Shown here piece after piece: positions 1 through 4,528 of a stretch of 5,040 nt of DNA; the first letter of the stretch is position 1; each line of letters begins with the position of its first letter. The notes under the pieces are model-generated. The model ran no database searches. It was not told the origin of the DNA and worked only from the letters and a program-made list of their open reading frames with translations. A program made the position numbers and the translations under genes. This stretch comes from Bacillota bacterium (GTDB lineage Bacteria > Bacillota > DTU065): the NCBI GenBank assembly GCA_012842235.1, contig DUTE01000132.1, positions 1 through 5,040 of the forward strand, read 5' to 3'.

Positions 1-270
1 AAGATTTACCGCATCAATAACCTTTTTAATAACAAAATCCTCTGGTAATGACATCATCTGCTCTGTAGTTAGTGTACAAGCAGTAAACCAGCCTTCTGCC
101 TCTTTATTAGCGGCAGATTTAATCCCGGTGATATGAGAAACTTCTTGAGGGCCAAGATGTTTCATTGTTGAAAGGACTAAAGACTTCGGTAAAATATTTG
201 CCATCTTCCCAAATTTTCGGCTAATATCACTATATGATATCGGGTGTAAAACAAACCCGAATCTCTCCAT
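1..270 (-). CDS. Acyl-ACP reductase-like / COG5322 dehydrogenase, N-terminal 90 residues (partial)
   Basis: Only the first 90 codons are in the window; the gene continues past position 1. Translation from ATG at 268-270 is open throughout. The start is well placed: AGAGGTG lies 8 nt upstream and overlaps the TAG stop of the preceding gene. The visible part begins MERFGFVLHP and contains PQEVSHITGIKS (residues 41-52), then G60-W-F-T-A-C65-T-L67. This order (FG-x-x-x-H near the N-terminus, PQ-x-V-x-x-ITxxxS, then Gly-aromatic...Cys-x-Leu) resembles the N-terminus of cyanobacterial long-chain acyl-ACP reductase and of Firmicutes proteins often annotated as 'shikimate dehydrogenase' or 'predicted amino acid dehydrogenase' (COG5322). 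Cyanobacterial family members reduce fatty acyl-ACP/CoA to aldehyde with NADPH. The Rossmann and catalytic-cysteine regions are outside the window, so substrate and activity are inferred. It is the third gene of the operon starting at 1721. Confidence 0.62.
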   Translation of the reverse strand, partial: MERFGFVLHPISYSDISRKFGKMANILPKSLVLSTMKHLGPQEVSHITGIKSAANKEAEGWFTACTLTTEQMMSLPEDFVIKKVIDAVNL

Positions 271-282
271 ATTGTTGCACCT

Positions 283-1185
283 CTACTTTTGCAGCCACAA
301 GCAGCGCGGCTGAAAATTAAGTTGATCGAGTAGTTCCATATACTCATCTTCGGTTAATTCTTGGTTTTTACCTGATAGCGCCACTAACATCGATTCCATT
401 ACATTAGTACCAAAAGAGCGACCATTTAACTCAGGAGTTGTAGTTACTAAAAGTTCTACTCCCCTTTTTCTTAAATCTTCTACATCATCTTTTGTTGTTG
501 TATTAGTAATAATTGTCTTACCTAATAGATTCTTAGGCATGTGTTGTTTAATCAAAAGAAAGTCGCCAGCAATTATATCTGCCCATTGATAATGCTTGCC
601 AAATTTTTCTACAACTTCGTTTTGTTTTTCTCCTGTTGGATAGAGCACAGAAAAGGGAAGTCGAATGGCAATAGGTGCTAAAACTTTAGCTACTCTATTT
701 AAACTATCAAGACTATGAAGGGGAATACCTAACCCTAGAATGAACATTAAGTCGCCAATAATTACATTTTCTGTAAACTTCTCTATCTCATCGGCCATAC
801 CAAAACGGTCCATCCCACAGACAACCATTACATTGGAATTGGCAAAGTCTACTAAGCCTTGGTTGTGTAATTGCCGAATTACTCTGCGTTCTAAAGTGTT
901 TTTCAGACCACTGCCATCGACAATGGGTGTTTTTTTAGCAGCTTCAAAAAACTGTTTGGAATCTCTTATTGTATAACGTTTGCTTTTAGAGAATATATAA
1001 AAGTCAATTCCACCTAAACCAATCGCATCTACTTTACCATCTATATCATTTATTATCTCTATGGCTTTGTTGATATCTCCATCTGTACCGATACGTTTTA
1101 GTAGAAAATCTTCCCCCATTACCTCAACTGTTACCTCATGGTTTCGCTTTGATGAGCCTATACTTACACTGACAACTTCCTTCAT
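283..1185 (-). CDS. Conserved protein of the so-called quinate 5-dehydrogenase-like family (function uncertain)
   Basis: This is a 300-residue protein. The ATG at 1183-1185 follows AAGGAGG with 7-nt spacing, and it overlaps the upstream regulator's TGA as ATGA, suggesting translational coupling. Visible features are an N-terminal VSVSIGSS (5-12), a RIGTDGD stretch (31-37), a glycine-rich GLGGIDFY (56-63), VDGSGLKNTLERR (89-101), VVCGMDRFGMADE (121-133), a hydrophobic VIIGDLMFILGLGIPL (141-156), and NGRSFGTNVMES (254-265). I recognise the general pattern from Firmicutes genomes, where it is annotated as quinate 5-dehydrogenase, but I know of no experimental basis for that name. I see no textbook GxGxxG Rossmann motif at the N-terminus. 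There is no signal peptide. The hydrophobic run at 141-156 is too short and isolated to call a membrane segment. Its place between an HTH regulator and an acyl-ACP-reductase-like gene suggests a role in the same process. An enzyme or sensor of a small metabolite is possible; the substrate is unknown. Confidence 0.72.
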   Translation of the reverse strand: MKEVVSVSIGSSKRNHEVTVEVMGEDFLLKRIGTDGDINKAIEIINDIDGKVDAIGLGGIDFYIFSKSKRYTIRDSKQFFEAAKKTPIVDGSGLKNTLERRVIRQLHNQGLVDFANSNVMVVCGMDRFGMADEIEKFTENVIIGDLMFILGLGIPLHSLDSLNRVAKVLAPIAIRLPFSVLYPTGEKQNEVVEKFGKHYQWADIIAGDFLLIKQHMPKNLLGKTIITNTTTKDDVEDLRKRGVELLVTTTPELNGRSFGTNVMESMLVALSGKNQELTEDEYMELLDQLNFQPRCLWLQK

Positions 1186-1721
1186 AACTTTTCCTCCTTA
1201 CGGCGGATTTCTCGAATAAGGGTTCTTATCTCTTCTGCATCTACTTCAACATCTTCTGTAATTGGCGATTTGCCTATCTCTATCGTCAGTACTTGTTTGC
1301 CAATGATCGATTCAGCGAACTGGCTCCTAAAGTTAGAAGCCAAAAAAATAATCGTATCGTAATTTTTTAAGGTCGAAATCAGTTCAAGGAGATTATTTAC
1401 TAAAGTTGCGCCATCGGTTTGTGCTACAAGATCTAGTCTCTCTTCTTCTGTAAGCAGATAGGTAAATTCAACACCTTCTTCAAAAGCAACTCTTTCAAGT
1501 TCAGCCCGATTGCCTATAGGAAAGCCAACTAAGGCAATCTTTCCCCCTTTTACTACTTCACCTAAAGACTCTAGTCTTGAGATAAATGTCCGGTCGACTT
1601 CGAGATACTTAGCTACATCGATTTGAGACTGGCCATTTGATCTCATTTCTAAGATCTCATCGATGCGACGAACAATCTTATCTCGATCAATTAACTTATC
1701 GCCAACACGAACTAGTTTCAT
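1182..1721 (-). CDS. HTH (XRE-like) transcriptional regulator with an uncharacterised C-terminal domain
   Basis: This is a 179-residue protein, probably a cytoplasmic DNA-binding regulator. Residues 31-52 (QSQIDVAKYLEVDRTFISRL and following) form a clear helix-turn-helix, with the phage-repressor-like pattern Q-x-x-(V)A-x-x-L-x-V-(D/S)-x-x-x-(I)S-R. Unlike compact XRE repressors, it has only one HTH plus a C-terminal domain at about 61-150 that starts KIALVGFPIGN and alternates beta- and alpha-like segments; this could be a ligand- or partner-sensing module. The tail (155-179) is acidic, then basic and helical. The ATG at 1719-1721 is preferred because an in-frame TAA lies 9 nt upstream and the next in-frame ATG is at Met26, too close to the HTH. 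The nearest good Shine-Dalgarno is unusually far away (see the ribosome-binding-site feature). It is the first gene of the operon, overlaps the next gene by 4 nt, and probably binds the palindrome at its own promoter. Confidence 0.8.
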   Translation of the reverse strand: MKLVRVGDKLIDRDKIVRRIDEILEMRSNGQSQIDVAKYLEVDRTFISRLESLGEVVKGGKIALVGFPIGNRAELERVAFEEGVEFTYLLTEEERLDLVAQTDGATLVNNLLELISTLKNYDTIIFLASNFRSQFAESIIGKQVLTIEIGKSPITEDVEVDAEEIRTLIREIRRKEEKL

Positions 1722-1754
1722 ACAAGCGCTTTATTCTCTAAAGCTTCTCTCCTT
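1719..1754 (-). promoter_or_regulatory. Distant Shine-Dalgarno with an intervening hairpin for the HTH regulator gene
   Basis: AAGGAGAG lies at 1754-1747, but the only plausible start, ATG at 1721, is 27 nt beyond AAGGAG. The gap contains a contiguous 6-bp inverted repeat (GCTTTA at 1744-1739, TAAAGC at 1733-1728) with a GAGAA loop. Folding it would leave about 4 + 6 nt between the Shine-Dalgarno and ATG, close to normal spacing. This recalls the hairpin-bridged start of phage T4 gene 38. The stem is A/U-rich and short, so the effect is inferred. Confidence 0.4.
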
Positions 1755-1775
1755 AAATATGTTTTCTCTAACTTG

Positions 1776-1809
1776 ATAATGATGTGCACACTTTTGTGAA
1801 CATCATTAT
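1776..1809. promoter_or_regulatory. Near-perfect palindrome, probable operator of the 1-1721 operon
   Basis: Two 15-nt arms (1776-1790 and 1795-1809) are inverted repeats with a single mismatch (1786/1799) around a 4-nt spacer CTTT. The core on the minus strand reads TGTTCACA-AAAG-TGTGCACA. It overlaps the end of the -10 box and the predicted transcription start (about 1801) of the operon promoter. This is where a repressor would block initiation. No U-tract follows on either strand, and about half of one arm lies upstream of the predicted start, so a DNA operator is more likely than a terminator or full-length RNA hairpin. The product of 1182-1721 is the likely ligand (inference). Confidence 0.65.
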
Positions 1810-1836
1810 TTTACCAATTTCCTTTTTAAAAGTCAA
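1808..1836 (-). promoter_or_regulatory. Sigma-A-type promoter of the regulator operon
   Basis: On the minus strand, the -35 TTGACT (1836-1831) is followed by exactly 17 nt and the -10 TAAAAT (1813-1808). Each box differs from consensus by one base. The expected start near 1801 gives a leader of about 80 nt before the ATG at 1721. The -35 box begins at the last base of the dusB 3' hairpin, so the end of dusB transcription and the start of this operon's transcription are packed together. Confidence 0.75.
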
Positions 1837-1862
1837 TGAACTCCTCACAAAGAGGAGTTCAT
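1828..1862 (-). terminator. Probable intrinsic terminator of dusB, overlapping its last codons
   Basis: A perfect 11-bp inverted repeat (1836-1846 and 1852-1862) with a 5-nt loop contains the last codons and the TGA stop (1847-1845) of dusB. On the minus strand it is followed by TGACTTTT, an interrupted, short U-tract, so termination may be partial. The first bases after the stem are also the -35 box of the next promoter. Confidence 0.55.
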
Positions 1863-2807
1863 CATTTCGATTATTTTTTCTAGATCAGAAAAAGTCTCAA
1901 GACTATTTAATTGTTGTCGCATTAACCTTGCTTGTCTTTGTCCTTTGAGATACCAAGCCATGTTTTTGCGCATCTCCAGCATAGCTATTTTTTCACCACT
2001 AAAAGAGATAAGTAAGAGAGCGTGTTTTCTTGCCATCTCCAGTCGTTCTTGAAGTGTTACAGGCTTTGGACTTTGGCCTTTTTCCAAAGCTAGAATATCC
2101 CGAAAGATCCAAGGATTACCCATAGCTCCACGACCAACTGCCACCATCTTACAGCCTGTCTCTTCTTTCATTCTCAGTGCATCTTCTGCTTGCCAGATAT
2201 CGCCATTGCCTATTACCGGAATATCCACAGCTTCAACTACTTCGGCTATTGCTTGCCAATTAGCTTTGCCACTGTAGAAGTCTTCTCTTGTTCTGCCGTG
2301 TACTGTTAGACCACTAATACCTGCATCTTCTAGCATTTTGGCAAGCTTTACATGGACAAGCGAATCTTTATCCCAACCAAGGCGGATTTTGCAGGTCACT
2401 GGAATCTTTACACTCTTGACAACTGTTTCGGCAATCTTTGCTGCTTTTTTAGGATCTTTTAGTAGAGCAGAACCTTCATTATTTTTGACAATCTTTGGTG
2501 CCGGGCAGCCCATATTTATATCTATAATATCTGGTTTAAATTCTTGTTCACAAATCTTTGCTGCTTGCGCTAAAACATCAGGTTCTGAACCAAATAACTG
2601 GGCCGCTATTGGCCTTTCTTTTGGGTCTATCTCTAAAAGCCTTTTGGTCTCTGCACTGTTATATGTAAGAGCTTTAGCACTTACCATCTCCGTTACAACA
2701 AGTCCTGCACCCTCATTTTTGCACAAAAGCCTAAAAGCCCGTGAAGTGACACCTGCCATAGGTGCTAGAACATAAGGGTTTTCTAAAGTGACTGAGCCAA
2801 TTTGCAG
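1845..2807 (-). CDS. dusB: tRNA-dihydrouridine synthase (DusB family)
   Basis: This is an FMN-dependent cytoplasmic enzyme that reduces specific uridines in the tRNA D-loop to dihydrouridine with NAD(P)H. The frame is open from 2843. From the CTG at 2807 it gives 320 residues, a normal DusB length. Motifs (320-residue numbering): the FMN-site N-terminal VLAPMAGVTSRAF; INMGCPAPK with catalytic Cys101; CKIRLGW with Lys140; VHGRTR with His170; GNGDI near 200-204; and phosphate-binding GRGAMGNPW near 226-234. Start choice: GGAGGTGA (2820-2813), fully complementary to the 16S 3' end, sits 8 nt upstream of CTG 2807-2805. That start gives an N-terminus of the family form M-x-IG-x-x-x-L-x-NP. GTG at 2816-2814 (323 residues) overlaps the Shine-Dalgarno itself, and TTG at 2843 lies in the loop of the rpmE terminator. 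Gene identity is near certain; the CTG start is inferred. Confidence 0.96.
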   Translation of the reverse strand: MQIGSVTLENPYVLAPMAGVTSRAFRLLCKNEGAGLVVTEMVSAKALTYNSAETKRLLEIDPKERPIAAQLFGSEPDVLAQAAKICEQEFKPDIIDINMGCPAPKIVKNNEGSALLKDPKKAAKIAETVVKSVKIPVTCKIRLGWDKDSLVHVKLAKMLEDAGISGLTVHGRTREDFYSGKANWQAIAEVVEAVDIPVIGNGDIWQAEDALRMKEETGCKMVAVGRGAMGNPWIFRDILALEKGQSPKPVTLQERLEMARKHALLLISFSGEKIAMLEMRKNMAWYLKGQRQARLMRQQLNSLETFSDLEKIIEMMNSSL

Positions 2808-2820
2808 AAGCTTCACCTCC
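2805..2820 (-). promoter_or_regulatory. Strong ribosome binding site that points to a CTG start for dusB
   Basis: GGAGGTGA at 2820-2813 is an eight-base perfect match to the anti-Shine-Dalgarno. The only in-frame near-cognate start at proper distance is CTG (2807-2805, 8 nt after GGAGG). No ATG lies near it in the dusB frame, and the in-frame GTG is part of the Shine-Dalgarno. Confidence 0.55.
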
Positions 2821-2851
2821 AAAAAAAAGAAGGCAGGTTTCAATACCTGCC
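2821..2851 (-). terminator. Intrinsic terminator of rpmE
   Basis: On the minus strand the stem GGCAGGT (2851-2845) pairs with ACCTGCC (2838-2832) around a 6-nt loop, followed by TTC and eight T (2828-2821). It begins 6 nt after the rpmE stop codon. The last T directly precedes the dusB Shine-Dalgarno, so readthrough here would feed dusB. Confidence 0.9.
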
Positions 2852-2857
2852 ACTTTT

Positions 2858-3055
2858 TTACAAATTGTACTTTCTCTTAAAACGCTCTACACGTCCACCA
2901 GTATCTAGAATCTTTTGTTTACCAGTATAAAAAGGGTGGCATTTAGAACAAATATCGATACGTAGTTCAGGTTTTGTGGAACCTGTTTCAAAAGTATTGC
3001 CACACGCGCAGGTCACCTGAGCTTTGTAATACTTCGGATGTATATTTTCTTTCAA
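2858..3055 (-). CDS. rpmE: 50S ribosomal protein L31 (zinc-binding type)
   Basis: This 65-residue protein has the full length of bacterial L31, a large-subunit protein near the central protuberance that contributes to the bridge to the small subunit. It begins [10 protein letters not shown], as family members do, and carries the four zinc-ligand cysteines Cys16, Cys18, Cys36 and Cys39 (CxC...CxxC). It is therefore the zinc-containing paralogue rather than the Cys-less form induced under zinc starvation. The C-terminal [12 protein letters not shown] is typical. The start is TTG at 3055-3053, supported by GAGGTGA with 9 nt between GAGG and TTG and by the conserved N-terminus. It is monocistronic in appearance, with its own promoter upstream and a strong terminator directly downstream. 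The divergent radical SAM gene shares its upstream region. Confidence 0.97.
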   Translation of the reverse strand: MKENIHPKYYKAQVTCACGNTFETGSTKPELRIDICSKCHPFYTGKQKILDTGGRVERFKRKYNL

Positions 3056-3094
3056 CGAATTTCACCTCGTCTTCCGAATATCAGAATCGCGACT

Positions 3095-3123
3095 TTTATT
3101 TTAGCACAATAAAGTTATATAAT
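3095..3123 (+). promoter_or_regulatory. Possible promoter of the radical SAM gene
   Basis: A perfect plus-strand -10 TATAAT lies at 3118-3123. The hexamer 17 nt upstream, TTTATT (3095-3100), is a poor -35. Transcription would start near 3130 and leave a leader of about 110 nt. It overlaps the rpmE promoter almost completely on the opposite strand. The perfect -10 carries the call; the weak -35 limits it. Confidence 0.4.
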
Positions 3124-3126
3124 CAA
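3098..3126 (-). promoter_or_regulatory. rpmE promoter
   Basis: On the minus strand, the -35 TTGATT (3126-3121), a 17-nt spacer and the -10 TAAAAT (3103-3098) are seen. A TG one base upstream of the -10 box makes it an extended -10 promoter. The predicted start near 3091 gives a leader of about 35 nt to the TTG start. Confidence 0.7.
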
Positions 3127-3218
3127 GAAGGCCAACGAGAGACAAAAACTACATTTTACTGGTTGAACAATTGACCGCCACACCACTCGTTTGCTCGTTT
3201 GGTTGTTTTGCCAATGCT

Positions 3219-3232
3219 TAGGAGGTAGGAGG
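3219..3232 (+). promoter_or_regulatory. Tandem Shine-Dalgarno ahead of the radical SAM gene
   Basis: TAGGAGG occurs twice in tandem (3219-3225 and 3226-3232). The second copy is 8 nt from the GTG at 3241 and fixes that start. An out-of-frame ATG at 3239-3241 overlaps it but opens no useful frame. Confidence 0.75.
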
Positions 3233-3240
3233 CGATTAAT

Positions 3241-4479
3241 GTGTCTACCAAAGATAATTATAACCTTATTTACATGGATAAGAAAGGGGATCTTGTAGAA
3301 ACTGATCTTTTAGCTGTTGTTCGAAATGGCAACGAGTTTATTCTCTTTGATGAGTTTATTCCTTTGCCTGAGGGATCTGATCTCTTATATCTTCCTGATA
3401 GACTCCCTTTAGCTTATTTAGACAATGAAGTCTTAACCGTTGAAGGTGAAAAAGAAGAGATCTATCCACTCTGTGCAATTTTACCGGCAGGATATACAAG
3501 GCTTGCTCTTCCTGCTTATGAAAACACAAGTAATGCCTCAATTTTGCCATTATTTGGTTATAGTGCTGTAGTAGGTAAAGATGGAGAACTTTTTGTCGCA
3601 GCTAAACAAACCGATGATCCTTATAAAGGAAACCCTCTTAATTACCCGCAAGACAGACTCCCTGAAGCAATAGAGGAGCTAAAAAAATCATTGCCAAAGA
3701 ATCGTTTAGTTGAGCATCTTGCCTACTGTGCTTTAGAATATCATTGTTTAACTGCCATGAATATCTTTCTAAATCGCTGGGAAGGGGGAATCCCTAGCTC
3801 AACTAGATGCAACGCAAACTGTTTAGGCTGTATTTCACTACAAGAATCAGAATGTTGTCCCTCTCCACAAGCAAGAATCGATTTTAGTCCTTCAGCAGAA
3901 GAGATCGCTGAGTTGGCTTTGTATCATCTTAGCTCAAGTGAAGAACCGATTATCTCTTTTGGTCAAGGTTGTGAAGGAGAGCCACTTTTAGCTTTTTCGC
4001 AAATAAAAAGAGCCTTGAAAATTATTAGAAAAACTACTGACAAAGGTATTATCAATATGAATACTAATGCCTATAGCCCAGAAAGGCTACTTGAATTAAG
4101 AGAGGTTGGGCTAGATTCTATCCGCATTACAATGATCTCTAATATTGAAAAAACGTATCAAATATACCATAAACCCCAAGGTTTTAATATTACTGACATC
4201 CGCCATAGTATAAAAAGTTTAAGTAAAGAAGGGGTATTTATCTCTTTAAATCTTCTAACCATCCCTGGTCTTAATGATATGCCAGAAGAGATCTCTGCTT
4301 GGGAATCTCTGCTTCAGGAAGGTTTCATAGACTTAATCCAGATACGTAATCTGAATATCGATCCTGATTACCTATTTGCACAAATCCCCCTAAAACAGCA
4401 AGGAATTGGTATTAGCGAGTTTTTAACTGTTCTATCTCAATATGCACCAATTGGCAATTTTTCCCTTTACGATATATAA
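3241..4479 (+). CDS. Uncharacterised radical SAM protein
   Basis: This 412-residue protein has a GTG start set by a strong Shine-Dalgarno 8 nt upstream. Residues 1 to about 180 form an N-terminal region without recognisable motifs (beta-rich, with repeated 'LP' stretches, e.g. 81-91). The radical SAM core follows: Cys190, Cys194 and Cys197 form the CxxxCxxC motif that ligates the SAM-binding [4Fe-4S] cluster. Next are a conserved-looking Cys-Cys pair (205-206), then GQGCEGEP (241-248), which sits where other family members have the glycine-rich SAM-contacting strand. Further beta/alpha segments include NMNTNA (272-277), LDSIRITMIS (291-300) and a basic-aromatic stretch. I recognise the CNANCLGCIS...ECCPSPQ pattern as a conserved family of anaerobes with no function known to me. 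There is no C-terminal SPASM-type cysteine cluster. The substrate is unknown; oxygen-sensitive chemistry is expected. It is monocistronic, bounded by a terminator. Confidence 0.88.
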   Translation: MSTKDNYNLIYMDKKGDLVETDLLAVVRNGNEFILFDEFIPLPEGSDLLYLPDRLPLAYLDNEVLTVEGEKEEIYPLCAILPAGYTRLALPAYENTSNASILPLFGYSAVVGKDGELFVAAKQTDDPYKGNPLNYPQDRLPEAIEELKKSLPKNRLVEHLAYCALEYHCLTAMNIFLNRWEGGIPSSTRCNANCLGCISLQESECCPSPQARIDFSPSAEEIAELALYHLSSSEEPIISFGQGCEGEPLLAFSQIKRALKIIRKTTDKGIINMNTNAYSPERLLELREVGLDSIRITMISNIEKTYQIYHKPQGFNITDIRHSIKSLSKEGVFISLNLLTIPGLNDMPEEISAWESLLQEGFIDLIQIRNLNIDPDYLFAQIPLKQQGIGISEFLTVLSQYAPIGNFSLYDI

Positions 4480-4488
4480 AAAGAGAAA

Positions 4489-4516
4489 AGAGGCTGCTTT
4501 TCTTTTTGCAGCCTCT
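4489..4516. terminator. Bidirectional intrinsic terminator between convergent genes
   Basis: A perfect 9-bp stem, AGAGGCTGC (4489-4497) and GCAGCCTCT (4508-4516), encloses a 10-nt loop. A T-rich run follows on the plus strand (4517-4529). On the minus strand TTTTCTCTTTTT follows. It starts 9 nt after the radical SAM stop and 12 nt after the peptidase stop, and so serves both genes. Confidence 0.9.
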
Positions 4517-4528
4517 ATATTTTTCTTT

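Noticed and set aside
740..976. Plus-strand open frame of 78 codons
   Set aside because: It lies antisense within the 283-1185 gene, has no ribosome binding site worth noting and no family pattern.
1776..1809. Palindrome read as a transcription terminator
   Set aside because: It has no U-tract on either strand and sits on a promoter start, so an operator fits better.
2338..2775. Plus-strand open frame of 145 codons
   Set aside because: It is fully antisense to dusB, whose catalytic motifs are intact, so it is a shadow frame.
2905..2990. Possible internal promoter in rpmE (TTGTTC, 16 nt, TATACT on the minus strand) that could drive dusB
   Set aside because: The -35 match is weak and the spacer short, so I could not support it as a feature, though it is the place to look if dusB has its own start site.
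2959..2990. Small hairpin CAGGTT/AACCTG inside rpmE
   Set aside because: Six base pairs within coding sequence, with no associated signal; probably chance.
2974..3174. Plus-strand open frame of 66 codons across the rpmE 5' end
   Set aside because: It overlaps rpmE and both promoters in antisense, and its translation resembles no protein.
3186..3201. Tandem 8-bp repeat CTCGTTTG in the radical SAM leader
   Set aside because: It has only two copies, with no symmetry or link to the promoter, and could be chance.
3356..3550. Minus-strand open frame of 64 codons inside the radical SAM gene
   Set aside because: It is antisense to a clear gene and has no supporting signal.
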